DNA from: Leptonema sp964619535
GTDB taxonomy: Bacteria; Spirochaetota; Leptospiria; Leptospirales; Leptonemataceae
Length of the DNA stretch: 64,000 nt
Direction of reading: 5' to 3'
NCBI GenBank assembly: GCA_964619535.1
Contig: CAZUEX010000008.1
Span: forward strand, 1-64,000
The notes under the pieces are model-generated. The model worked only from the letters and a program-made list of their open reading frames with translations. It was not told the origin of the DNA and searched no databases. The translations under genes and the position numbers were made by a program. Below are positions 53,270 through 62,110 of this stretch, piece after piece. The first letter of the stretch is position 1. Each line of letters begins with the position of its first letter.

Positions 53270-54358
53270 TTATGGTTCCGACCGTGCAAAGATTTCGTCC
53301 ACAATGTGCTGAGCTGCATCGGGCTTCGCCATAATACCGACCTTTTCTGCCATTTTTTTATACTCCAGTTTGTTTGACAGCCTGGTCAATGCCGCGGCAA
53401 GCTCTTCAGGCTCGGAATCCTTTCGGTCGATCAAGATGGCTGCACCCTGGCGCTGGACAACAGCTGCATTCGCGCGCTGATGGTTATCCGCTGCAAAAGG
53501 ATATGGAAGAAGAATCATGGGCAGATGAAACAGGGCAGCCTCGGTAATGTTGCCGGCACCGGCCCTGCTGAAAACCAGATCTGCCTTTTCAAAAAAGCGA
53601 AAGATGTCAGCATCAAACCCAAAAGCGGTGATCCGTTTACGGATCGCTGCAGGGAGCTCTGTATCGACCTCTCTTTGAAAATCTGCGAGCAAAGACTCAC
53701 CGGCCTGGACAATCCACCGATAACGCCCGGCCAGTTCAGGATAATCCTTCCAGAGCCGCAGAAGCATCTGATTCAGCTGCCGGGCTCCCTGGCTTCCGCC
53801 AAGGGTCAGCACTGTGGGCTGTGCAGGCAGGGTGCGTGTTTTTCTGGTTCGTCGCATGGCACGCTCTTTCAGGGTTCGCCGCACCGGATTGCCGGTGCAG
53901 AGGCCTGTATCATCCCCTTCACCAAACGTTAAGAACGTTTCTCTGGCAAACCGTTTCAACAGCCTTGTTACCTTTCCGTGAATGGCATTCTGCTCACATA
54001 GAAAGAGCGGCCTGCCCTTAACCAGCGCGGCAATGGCAGCCGGCAGGGATGGATAACCTCCCATGACCACAACGGCCGTAGGCTGAAACTGTTCGATCAA
54101 CCGCATAGCCTGCACAGTCGATCGCACAAATGCAGGCAGGAATCCGATCAGAGAAATAAAATCCTTCTTCAGCGCAGGGGCATCATACCACTCCAGCGGG
54201 AAAGGTACTTTTCGAAAGCCTGCATAACCGCGGTTCCGCGGAATACTCAGGAACATAACCTCCGCCTGGCGTTCAGCAGCTTCTTCGCCAAGTGCTAACC
54301 CTGGAGAGATATGCCCTCCAGTACCGCCCGCTACAATGAGAAGTCGCGGTGTTTTCAT
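53270..54358 (-). CDS. murG: UDP-GlcNAc:undecaprenyl-PP-MurNAc-pentapeptide transferase
   Basis: Membrane-associated GT-B enzyme making lipid II, 362 residues from ATG 54358 (GGGAG/AGGAC upstream), not the 58-residue-longer frame. Motifs: VAGGTGGHISPGLAL, VVMGGYPSLPAAIAA, EQNAIHGKVTRLL, LTLGGSQGARQLN, DLVFSRAGAGNITEAALFHLPMILLPYPFAADNHQ (UDP-sugar site). Its ATG overlaps the ftsW stop (ATGA). Fifth of five consecutive wall genes. Confidence 0.97.
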   Translation of the reverse strand: MKTPRLLIVAGGTGGHISPGLALGEEAAERQAEVMFLSIPRNRGYAGFRKVPFPLEWYDAPALKKDFISLIGFLPAFVRSTVQAMRLIEQFQPTAVVVMGGYPSLPAAIAALVKGRPLFLCEQNAIHGKVTRLLKRFARETFLTFGEGDDTGLCTGNPVRRTLKERAMRRTRKTRTLPAQPTVLTLGGSQGARQLNQMLLRLWKDYPELAGRYRWIVQAGESLLADFQREVDTELPAAIRKRITAFGFDADIFRFFEKADLVFSRAGAGNITEAALFHLPMILLPYPFAADNHQRANAAVVQRQGAAILIDRKDSEPEELAAALTRLSNKLEYKKMAEKVGIMAKPDAAQHIVDEIFARSEP

Positions 54359-55458
54359 GTCCTGACTCCCTTCCTCGAAGTAAAATTTACGACCAGGCCT
54401 GCCAGTATGTACTGCACAATAAGAGCCGATCCGCCGTAACTCATAAATGGCAGACTGATCCCTGTTGTTGGAACGATGCCCGTCACCACAAACATATTGA
54501 TCAGCGTTTGAAGACCAAAAAGGATCACACATCCTGCTGCTACAAGAGATGTAAAATCCTCTGGCTGTTTTGCAATCAGACGAATGGAGCGAAAACAGTA
54601 GAAGCCGTACAGCAAGACCAGAAGCAGCAGCCCGGTAAAGCCAAAGTCTTCATAATAAAGGGCCAGAATAAAGTCTGTGTGACCAAATGTCAGATACCGA
54701 TGCGCCACTCCAGAGGCCAGATCCGTCCCCGTCCACCAGCCGTCACGAAAGGCACGAAACGACATCACCAGCTGGTAGCCTGCTTCGTATCGATAAGCAT
54801 AGGGATCCAGCCATACTTTGAGCCGCTCCAGTCGGTATTCCCAGAGATAGGCAAGCAAAAACAGCAGCGGGAACGAAGCGGCAAGGACTCCAAGCAGCCG
54901 CAACACCGGAAATCCGGTAATAAAAACCATACAGGCCAGTACACCGATGAGGGTAACGGTTGTTCCGTACTGCGGCTCCAGCATGATCAGCAGAAGCACC
55001 ACGGGTACGGGGATTCCCCGTATCAGCAAACGTCGCAGGTCACCTCCATCCTGAAAGGCATGTAGAATCTTCGACGAATAAAGAACAAGGGCTATCTTCG
55101 CAAACTCGGAGGGCTGAAATGAGAACGGCCCAATCTCAATCCAGCGATGAAAGCTTTCGCGAGAAGACGATACGCTGCGCCCGGCCCCGGGAACAAAAAC
55201 CAGGACCAAAAGCAAGATGGCAAAAAGTATGGCCGGAACGCTCAGACGCTCGATCAACGTCGGAGGCAAAAAGATAACGACGAGAAAGGCCGTAAGACCT
55301 GCCAGCGACCACAGGGTCTGACGATTTACGTAGTAGAATGGATCGTTTAAATCAACCTCTGACATCACCGCAGAGGCACTGTACAGCGCGATCAAACCGA
55401 CCAACCCCATCATCAAGACGTTCAGGAATAACAACCGGTCTACACGCTGCATCGTCAT
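54355..55458 (-). CDS. ftsW: Lipid II polymerase / cell division protein FtsW
   Basis: SEDS glycosyltransferase that polymerises septal peptidoglycan, 367 residues with about ten membrane helices. Motifs: GLIALYSASAV near the N-terminus, PFSFQPSEFAKIALVLYSSKIL (Asp/Glu region), MLEPQYGTTVTLIG (LEPDfGT-type with Glu-Pro), TGIVPTTGISLPFMSYGGSALI near the C-terminus. The ATG at 55458 overlaps the murD stop (ATGA); the longer frame to 55527 lies inside murD and is rejected. Position between murD and murG favours FtsW over RodA. Confidence 0.96.
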   Translation of the reverse strand: MTMQRVDRLLFLNVLMMGLVGLIALYSASAVMSEVDLNDPFYYVNRQTLWSLAGLTAFLVVIFLPPTLIERLSVPAILFAILLLVLVFVPGAGRSVSSSRESFHRWIEIGPFSFQPSEFAKIALVLYSSKILHAFQDGGDLRRLLIRGIPVPVVLLLIMLEPQYGTTVTLIGVLACMVFITGFPVLRLLGVLAASFPLLFLLAYLWEYRLERLKVWLDPYAYRYEAGYQLVMSFRAFRDGWWTGTDLASGVAHRYLTFGHTDFILALYYEDFGFTGLLLLVLLYGFYCFRSIRLIAKQPEDFTSLVAAGCVILFGLQTLINMFVVTGIVPTTGISLPFMSYGGSALIVQYILAGLVVNFTSRKGVRT

Positions 55459-56837
55459 GGAAGAGCCAGCCTCCGAAAATGGATGCCTCTTTCCTCGTAG
55501 TTTGCATAGGCATCCTGTGAGGCACATGCCGGACTGAGCAGAATCACAGCATCGGCTTCGGTTGCACCGGCAAAATAGGCAGTAGAACGCCTGGCATCAC
55601 GAAGTGCCTCAAAAAAGGCCTCTTCCAGGCCTGCAAATCGTCGCGATACACCCGTTTGCGCGGCAATCTTCTCGGCTGCCTTTCCAAAAGGATAGATGCG
55701 CAGCGCAGGCGTTTCGCGAAGCACCGAAAAATCGGCGTTCTTATCCAGCCCTCCAAGAAGCAGATATATCTTCTTCCCGCTAAACGAGGCCACAGCAGAG
55801 AGCGCTGCATGCACCGTTGTTGCCTTGCTATCGTTAACGAAGAGGATCCCTTCGCGCTCAGCAACAACCTCCTGTCTGTGTGGAAGGCCGCGAAATGCCT
55901 TCAGCCCGCGCAGCAGACGTTCATAGAGGCCAGGGGTTGGCTCGCAATCGGGTAATCCCTTCTTCAGCAGCGCCTCGATTCCGGTCAGGGCCATCATGGC
56001 ATTCTTTCGATTCGTTGCGCTGTTCACAGGCAGAGCAGACCAGGGCATCTCGGCGCCACCGAGGCGGGCCGATGGCCATTCTTCCTGAATCTCTATAAGC
56101 TCTGCCTGGAGCCTGCCCGGAAATTCTTCGTCGGGAATACCCAGCTGCTGGCATGCCTTCTTAAGATCCGGACCGATAATGGCACAATCCTCTGCACTTT
56201 GCAGGGCGAAAAGACGAAGCTTGGCCCGCAGATAGGCATCCATGCCCGAGTAGCGATCCATGTGATCGGCTGCAATATTCAGAAGCATGCCTACATCGGG
56301 ACGAAAGAACTGCAAATCCTCCAGCTGATACGAAGAACATTCGCATACATAGACGGTGGCAGGTTGCCTTACGGCTGCAGAGAAAGGCAGTCCATAGTTG
56401 CCGCATTCCAGGGCTTTTATACCGGCATCTCGCAGGATGTGGCCGATCATGGCCGTTGTCGTGGATTTGCCGTCTGTGCCCGTAACAGCAATGAGCCGCC
56501 GGTCCTTGCTGTGTTGCTTCAGATACAGAAATCCAAGGTCCAGATCACCGAGCATTGCAAGACCAAGACGCCTTGCCTCTACGAAAAGGGGATGTACAAG
56601 CGGAATACCCGGCGAAACGAAAACGGCCTCGATGTTATGCCTGCTTAACAGGGCCGGATCCTCATCCGGGCGCAGATCGACGATGCCTTCGAGGGAACCT
56701 TCCGATGCACGGTCTGTTCCGTAGACCTCTGCCCCCAGATCAACGAGCAGGTCGGCCATGGCCCGACCCGTTTTACCCATCACTCCGGTTACAAGAACCC
56801 TGCGACCCTTTACATCGAGATTTTCCAGATCAAGCAT
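55455..56837 (-). CDS. murD: UDP-N-acetylmuramoyl-L-alanine:D-glutamate ligase
   Basis: Mur ligase adding D-Glu, 460 residues. Rossmann N-domain (GRRVLVTGVMGKTGRAMADLLVDLGAEVYGTD), ATP P-loop VTGTDGKSTT, RQEVVAEREGILFVNDSKATT and the C-terminal domain with LLLGGLDKNADFS. ATG 56837 overlaps the mraY stop by one base (TGATG); a GTG one codon earlier is possible. No missing residues seen. Confidence 0.97.
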   Translation of the reverse strand: MLDLENLDVKGRRVLVTGVMGKTGRAMADLLVDLGAEVYGTDRASEGSLEGIVDLRPDEDPALLSRHNIEAVFVSPGIPLVHPLFVEARRLGLAMLGDLDLGFLYLKQHSKDRRLIAVTGTDGKSTTTAMIGHILRDAGIKALECGNYGLPFSAAVRQPATVYVCECSSYQLEDLQFFRPDVGMLLNIAADHMDRYSGMDAYLRAKLRLFALQSAEDCAIIGPDLKKACQQLGIPDEEFPGRLQAELIEIQEEWPSARLGGAEMPWSALPVNSATNRKNAMMALTGIEALLKKGLPDCEPTPGLYERLLRGLKAFRGLPHRQEVVAEREGILFVNDSKATTVHAALSAVASFSGKKIYLLLGGLDKNADFSVLRETPALRIYPFGKAAEKIAAQTGVSRRFAGLEEAFFEALRDARRSTAYFAGATEADAVILLSPACASQDAYANYEERGIHFRRLALP

Positions 56838-57946
56838 CACTGAATCCGTAACGTCGAAAGACTGATCAAGCTGAGGATAATACCGACGAGCCAGAAACGC
56901 ACAACAACCCTCGTTTCAGGCCATCCGCCTAATTCGAAATGGTGATGGATGGGTGCCATAAGAAAAACACGCTTCCCGGTCATCTTAAACGAAAGCACCT
57001 GCACGATCACCGAAAGTGCCTCCATTACAAAGACGCCACCGGCAATGACAAGGAGAAGCTCCTTCTTGATCAATATGGCAGACATGCCCAGTGCACCGCC
57101 CAGGCTGAGCGACCCCGTATCGCCCATAAAGACCCGTGCAGGCGGAGCATTGAACCAGAGAAAGCCGATACCCGAGCCGGCCAGGGCTGCCAGAAAAACG
57201 GCAATCTCATGTGCATTCTCTACGTACGGCAGGTTCAGATAATCGGCCGTCCGCGGCGTGCCCGCCAGATAAGCCATGGCGCCGAAGGTCACGGCAACGA
57301 TAGACACGTTGCCGATGGCCAGGCCATCCAGCCCATCGGTCAGGTTCACGGCATGGATCGATCCCTGAATGACAAAAAACCAGAATATCAGCCCGAGCAC
57401 AAGCGGCAGGGCAAAGACAGGCTCCTTGAAAAAGGGAACAAAGATCGACGTCAGCGAATAGTCAATACCCTTCTCGCGAACGACCGTTTCAGGCGTGGCC
57501 CACCAGTAATTCAGAAGAAAGAAGCCTGCTACAAGCGTGGTCAGGAGCATCTTTCTACGAGCGGAAAGCCCTTTCTTGTTCTTCAAGACGACCTTTGTGT
57601 AGTCATCGGCAAAGCCGATCATCCCCAGGAGAAGCGTGCACAGAAGCAGGGTTAAAAACATGGGATGTTTCAGGTTTCCAAACAACAGGCAGGCCACCGT
57701 CAGGCTTGTCAGGATGAGAATGCCGCCCATCGTAGGCGTCCCTGCCTTGGCCTGGTGGGACTGCGGGCCATCCGAACGGATCGTTTCACCAAATTTCAGC
57801 ACGGTCAGCCAGCGAATCATCCGATCACCGAAAAAGAAGGCCACCAGCATGGCCGTCGTTGCAGCCAGCAAAGCGCGAAAGCTGACGTAGCCAAAGAGTC
57901 GAAAAAAACCCGGTAGCTCGAAATTGCTGTGCATCAATTCAAACAT
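56837..57946 (-). CDS. mraY: Phospho-N-acetylmuramoyl-pentapeptide transferase
   Basis: Integral membrane enzyme of ten helices forming lipid I from UDP-MurNAc-pentapeptide and undecaprenyl phosphate, 369 residues. Motifs: KAGTPTMGGILIL, GFADDYTKV (DD pair), HAVNLTDGLDGLA (catalytic D), MGDTGSLSLGG and the HHHFE segment MAPIHHHFELGG. Start ATG 57946 has AAAGG about 9 bases upstream; the murF 3' end overlaps it by eight bases. Confidence 0.98.
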   Translation of the reverse strand: MFELMHSNFELPGFFRLFGYVSFRALLAATTAMLVAFFFGDRMIRWLTVLKFGETIRSDGPQSHQAKAGTPTMGGILILTSLTVACLLFGNLKHPMFLTLLLCTLLLGMIGFADDYTKVVLKNKKGLSARRKMLLTTLVAGFFLLNYWWATPETVVREKGIDYSLTSIFVPFFKEPVFALPLVLGLIFWFFVIQGSIHAVNLTDGLDGLAIGNVSIVAVTFGAMAYLAGTPRTADYLNLPYVENAHEIAVFLAALAGSGIGFLWFNAPPARVFMGDTGSLSLGGALGMSAILIKKELLLVIAGGVFVMEALSVIVQVLSFKMTGKRVFLMAPIHHHFELGGWPETRVVVRFWLVGIILSLISLSTLRIQ

Positions 57947-59348
57947 CGTTTTTACCTTTTTCAAGTAGCTCCCGCAAAACGGGGAGCACCCTTTCCATAT
58001 GCGCGCTCCGTGACCCTTTTACGAGAATGCCATCAAATCCGTCGACCCGCTCGGGATGCTCTTTCAGGAACTTCGACAGGATCACAGAATCAGGAAAATA
58101 CTTTCCCTGTGCCTCTGCCGGTTTTCCGAATCCGGCCAGCATGCCCTTTACGTCATCGTGACCGCATACAAGCAGATCTTCAAAGCCATAAGCGGCCAGA
58201 TCCTCGCCCACCTGCCTGTGACCGACCTCGCTGCAATGACCGAGCTCCGCCATATGTCCGGCCACACAGAGCAGTCGCCCCTGTGGCAACAGCTGGCGTA
58301 ACGTGCGAATGGACTGCCGAAAGGAATCCGGATTGGCATTGTAGGTGTCGTCCACAAGCAGCCGGCCGGCAATGCCTTCCACCTCGAAGCGGCCACGGGC
58401 CTGGGGCCTTAGACGGGCTGTGCAGGAGGCAAGGCCATGGGCGTGCCCGGAATGTTCAAGCAGCAGAACGCAGGCCAGTATATTGGAGGCCATGGCCTCA
58501 CCGGCATACTGCCCGCATGAGAAAAACTGCCCATGCAGGACAAAGCCATTGCCCTGATAAAGGGCTTTCGTCTGGCCTTCCTCGCTGCCAAGTTCAAAGA
58601 GTATGGGACGAACACCGGCCTGCTCTGCCCTCTCTTTCAAGAGCTCCTGGCCGACGGCCTTTTCTGGATATACGATCACGCCACCCTTCATGGAAAACAG
58701 GATTTCAAGCTCTGCAGCAGCCACCTCTTCCACAGAAGCAAAGAATTCCATATGCTCCCATCCGATGCTTGGCACGACACAGTGATGCGGCCGGACCAGA
58801 CGACCAAGCTGCTCAACCTCACCGGCATGGTTCATGCCGATCTCGAAGACGGCTGCCCGGGCCGTATCGGGCAGAGAAAGAAGCGACAGCGGAACGCCCA
58901 GGTGATTATTCCAGTTGCCGGGTGTTGCAAAGACGGCCTCTTCTCCAAGCTGACAGCGAAGCAAGGAGGCCAGTATTTCCTTGGTCGAGGTCTTCCCATT
59001 CGACCCAACGACGGCGTAGACCGTACCGGCAAAGCGGTCGCGGCGAATGGCTGCCAGGGCCTGCAGGCTGCGAAGGACGTCTTCCGAAGCAAGGACGGGA
59101 ACGTCAGCCCCATGCCGGGTCACGATCTCTTCGCGTCGCCCCTGCTCGACCAGAAGGACCGATGCCCCCCGGCCAATGGCATCGCCGACATAGAGATGCC
59201 CATCCGTGTTCTCACCTTTCAGGCAGACAAAGAGGTCGCCCGGCCTGACGGTCCTCGAATCGATTACGGCACGCTGCAATGACAGGGCTTCTCCATCAAA
59301 GCCTTGAATGCCAGCAGCCTTTAGGTCGTCTGCCGCAACACGATACAT
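57939..59348 (-). CDS. murF: UDP-N-acetylmuramoyl-tripeptide:D-alanyl-D-alanine ligase
   Basis: Mur ligase adding D-Ala-D-Ala, 469 residues. DUF1727-free MurF layout: N-domain with RPGDLFVCLKGENTDGHLYVGDAIGRGA, P-loop VVGSNGKTSTKEIL, EIGMNHAGEVEQLGRLV, and DDTYNANPDSFRQSI in the C-terminal part. First gene of the wall operon murF-mraY-murD-ftsW-murG; the usual murE upstream is absent here. Start ATG 59348 with CAGGG just before. 70 bases separate it from the DUF35 fusion upstream on the same strand. Confidence 0.97.
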   Translation of the reverse strand: MYRVAADDLKAAGIQGFDGEALSLQRAVIDSRTVRPGDLFVCLKGENTDGHLYVGDAIGRGASVLLVEQGRREEIVTRHGADVPVLASEDVLRSLQALAAIRRDRFAGTVYAVVGSNGKTSTKEILASLLRCQLGEEAVFATPGNWNNHLGVPLSLLSLPDTARAAVFEIGMNHAGEVEQLGRLVRPHHCVVPSIGWEHMEFFASVEEVAAAELEILFSMKGGVIVYPEKAVGQELLKERAEQAGVRPILFELGSEEGQTKALYQGNGFVLHGQFFSCGQYAGEAMASNILACVLLLEHSGHAHGLASCTARLRPQARGRFEVEGIAGRLLVDDTYNANPDSFRQSIRTLRQLLPQGRLLCVAGHMAELGHCSEVGHRQVGEDLAAYGFEDLLVCGHDDVKGMLAGFGKPAEAQGKYFPDSVILSKFLKEHPERVDGFDGILVKGSRSAHMERVLPVLRELLEKGKNDV

Positions 59349-59418
59349 AAACCCTGTTTTTTACTCTGCCCGGCGCGGGCAACCCTTCCAGGATTTTTGA
59401 CCTGCACGTTCTATGGCA

Positions 59419-60918
59419 TCACCCTTCTGCCTTAAAATATACGATATCTGCCATGGCCCCCTTTCGCTGCTCGGCTGGTTTCCAGACGGCCTTCACGCGA
59501 TCACCAACAGAGATGCCTTCTTCGAGTAAATGATAGAAGTGCGTATTGGCTCCATCCAGCTTGATGTAGCCGTACGTGTAGGGCGGCTTTGCCGGCTGGC
59601 CGGGGAAGGCAAGATGCACCGTCGTATAGCTTTCCACCACTCCTGTATCGGGGAGGGCAACAAAGTCGAAGGCAGTAGCAAAGCAGCGTCCACAGTACAG
59701 CTTTGGAGGGACCTGCACCCCGCCACAGGACGAGCATTTCGTGCCGTAAAAGCGACCCTCATACTGCAGCCCGTCATAAAACCGCGAAAGGGCTGCACCA
59801 CAGTGCCAGCGGTAGGCAATCGAAAGGCTTCCTTCCACCACCGACACGGCCTCGCGCATCTTTTGTTCCTCATTCAAAAGGGCCTCTTTGTTCACACGGC
59901 CGTCTTCGGTTCGTGGCAGATCATCGACAACATGTACATCATCCACTGCCACCCCCTTACGCCTGAAGAACTCGCGCATCTGGCGGTCGTCCTCTCTGGC
60001 GTTTTGTTGCAGAACAACGTGAGCCCTTTTCTTTCGCCCCTCAACAACGACGGCTTCCAGAACAGCCGGATGGCTGTACAGCTGCTCCGTCAGTGGATCG
60101 CAGCTACCGGAAGGCATCAGATCATGAAGGGCTCCGTAACGCCGCTCAAACTCTGCTTTCACGGCAGCGGGCATGGGATCGCCATAACAGGCAAACAGGG
60201 CCTGCTCTGCCTTCCAGGGCTGATTCGAGCGGGCCGCTGCCTGGTACAGATAAGAAGGAGCAACGAGAAATACAGGGCCTTCGGCTAAAACGGCGCCCAC
60301 TTCCAGTACAAGGGAATGCACCGAAAAATGCTCACCCTGTATATGCAGGTCCTTTTTTACAGAAGAAAGCACGGCCAGGGGCAAAGGGGTTACCACAACA
60401 ACGCGCCGCGATGCCGATGCGTCGCTTAAGAAGGACCGCTGCTTTTCGTCGAGACTGGACAGGCCCCGGTTCGCCGATTCGTCCTGTTCGTCTTCTTCTG
60501 TCTGTAGCGGCACATGCCCTCCAGGCAGAAAGCAACGACCGGCAAAGCGCAGAGGCATACCGGGCTGCAGAGAATCGAGCTCGGCAGCACTGCCACAGAC
60601 TCGATGAACAAAGGGCTTTTCGTTGCCGTATGCTATCAGGGCAAGGAACGATCGCTGCCCATCCACATCCTGGATTCCATGACGCTCTGGCCATCCATCA
60701 TAAACAAGGGACCCGCCCTGGAAAACAAAACCTTCCCTTTCGATGGCCTGCACCTTTCCGCCTGCATGTGGATAAAAATGGCCGCCCATAAGATGAAGCG
60801 TTCCCCGCTGCACATCTTTCAAGAAGCGACCAATCTCAAAGCCAGGGGTCCAGTGATACTGCAGGTCCAGAACCCCCTCAACGATACGAGGCTCGGTGGT
60901 AAGAGGTAGATCATTCAT
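59419..60918 (-). CDS. DUF35 / degenerate acyl-adenylating domain / DUF35 fusion protein
   Basis: A 499-residue protein I cannot equate with a described family. C-terminal part (about 375-495): DUF35 Zn-ribbon plus OB fold, with two CxxC pairs (CSSCG, CGRCF). N-terminal part (about 15-125): second, cysteine-less DUF35-like copy; compare YHWTPGFEIGRFLKDVQ with YRWHCGAALSRFYDGLQ of the C-terminal copy. Middle (about 165-365): remnant of an AMP-binding acyl-CoA ligase, from VFLVAPSYLYQAA through PMPAAVKAEFERRYG to the C-terminal subdomain SHPAVLEAVVVEG...VDDLPRTEDGRVNKEAL, with the ATP-binding core missing. DUF35 proteins partner thiolases; two thiolase-like genes lie directly upstream. ATG 60918 has GGAGAAAGG and overlaps the upstream gene by eight bases. 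Confidence 0.8.
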   Translation of the reverse strand: MNDLPLTTEPRIVEGVLDLQYHWTPGFEIGRFLKDVQRGTLHLMGGHFYPHAGGKVQAIEREGFVFQGGSLVYDGWPERHGIQDVDGQRSFLALIAYGNEKPFVHRVCGSAAELDSLQPGMPLRFAGRCFLPGGHVPLQTEEDEQDESANRGLSSLDEKQRSFLSDASASRRVVVVTPLPLAVLSSVKKDLHIQGEHFSVHSLVLEVGAVLAEGPVFLVAPSYLYQAAARSNQPWKAEQALFACYGDPMPAAVKAEFERRYGALHDLMPSGSCDPLTEQLYSHPAVLEAVVVEGRKKRAHVVLQQNAREDDRQMREFFRRKGVAVDDVHVVDDLPRTEDGRVNKEALLNEEQKMREAVSVVEGSLSIAYRWHCGAALSRFYDGLQYEGRFYGTKCSSCGGVQVPPKLYCGRCFATAFDFVALPDTGVVESYTTVHLAFPGQPAKPPYTYGYIKLDGANTHFYHLLEEGISVGDRVKAVWKPAEQRKGAMADIVYFKAEG

Positions 60919-62110
60919 GCCTTTCTCCTGCTGCGGCCTGCAAACCGGCCGATTCTTCAAAAGAACGCTCTCTGGACAGAATGGTAACGCTGTGAAATTG
61001 GATGGCGCCACCCCAGCCATGGGCAAGGCCGAGACGAACTCCAGGGATCTGTCTGCTTCCGGCACGTCCGGTTAACTGCAGAACGATCTCCGCCTGGCGG
61101 ATCATAGAACTGGCACCCACCGAACTATTCGAAAGGACGCCACCAGAGGGATTGACGGGGATTCCCTGCACCGTCCCCGGATGTGCTTCGATGGGTTGCC
61201 AGCCCTTTCCCCTTTTGCAGAGATCCAGTCCTTCATACCAGATCATATGCTGACTGGAGAAGGCATCATACAGTTCAAGGATGTCGATCTGTGAGGGCTG
61301 CACGCCGGCGCGATCATAGCAGAGCTGCGAGGCCCGCCTCAGTGCTTCCGGCCATGCCCAGTCACGATCCACATGATTCATGCCATCCGCCACCGTAGCG
61401 GCTGCCTGGATATAGGCTACGGGCAGCCGGCGACGCTCGGCAAGATCAGCCCGCTGCACGATCAGGGCACAGGCGGCATCGCTTGTTGGACAGGAATCCA
61501 GAAGCCGTAAAGGAGTGGACAGCCAATCCTTGCCAAGCATAACCTCTTCGGTTAATCCCGGAAGCCGCAGCTGTGCATAGGGATTGTTTAATGCATTCTC
61601 TCGCATCTTTGCACCGATACGGGCCAGGTGACGTTCAGAGGCCTCCGGATAACGATCCATATACATCGAGGCCTGATTGGCCACGGCCGAAGGGGCTCCG
61701 GCGGCAAAGTCCCTTCCAAGAAGCGGAGAATACACAAGCGATAAACCATACTGCACAGGACTTTCGCTCAGCTTATCGCCCGCTACGGCCAGCACCGTAT
61801 CATAGCCACTGCGACAGAGAACATCGGCAATCATCGTTGCCGCTGCACCAACCGTTCCGCCCGTAGCCACGCGAAAAAAGGGCACGGCAGGAAGCGTCCA
61901 TCCAGCAGCCCAGAGTTCGGGATCGGCAACCCCTTCAAAGAACTCAGGACCCGAACCGACAACTACAGCATCGATGGCTGAGGCGGGCAGACCTGCATCC
62001 AGCAGGGCAAGCCTGCATGCCTCACCAAGCAGCTCCGGATAACTGACATCCTTTCTTTTTAGGCGTGTTCGCGTCTGTCCTGTTCCAATAATGGCCGTCT
62101 CTGCCTTCAT
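60911..62110 (-). CDS. Thiolase-like protein lacking the nucleophilic cysteine (SCP2/lipid-transfer type)
   Basis: Thiolase fold of 399 residues, closest to the SCP2/Ltp-type 'thiolase' partners of DUF35 proteins. The region that normally carries the acyl-accepting cysteine (V-x-x-ACxSG) reads RVATGGTVG, so the cysteine is absent. The C-terminal NPSGGVLSNSSVGAS keeps NxSGG but lacks the GHP histidine, and the last motif reads LAHGWGG. Sequence is otherwise full length, so this is probably a functional non-thiolase, for example a retro-aldolase-like subunit or scaffold (inference from Ltp2-ChsH2 systems). Overlaps the upstream thiolase-like gene by four bases. Confidence 0.82.
   Translation of the reverse strand: MKAETAIIGTGQTRTRLKRKDVSYPELLGEACRLALLDAGLPASAIDAVVVGSGPEFFEGVADPELWAAGWTLPAVPFFRVATGGTVGAAATMIADVLCRSGYDTVLAVAGDKLSESPVQYGLSLVYSPLLGRDFAAGAPSAVANQASMYMDRYPEASERHLARIGAKMRENALNNPYAQLRLPGLTEEVMLGKDWLSTPLRLLDSCPTSDAACALIVQRADLAERRRLPVAYIQAAATVADGMNHVDRDWAWPEALRRASQLCYDRAGVQPSQIDILELYDAFSSQHMIWYEGLDLCKRGKGWQPIEAHPGTVQGIPVNPSGGVLSNSSVGASSMIRQAEIVLQLTGRAGSRQIPGVRLGLAHGWGGAIQFHSVTILSRERSFEESAGLQAAAGERHE

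Noticed and set aside
57929..59248. 439-codon plus-strand ORF opposite murF
   Set aside because: Arginine/proline-rich shadow of the murF gene without a start signal.
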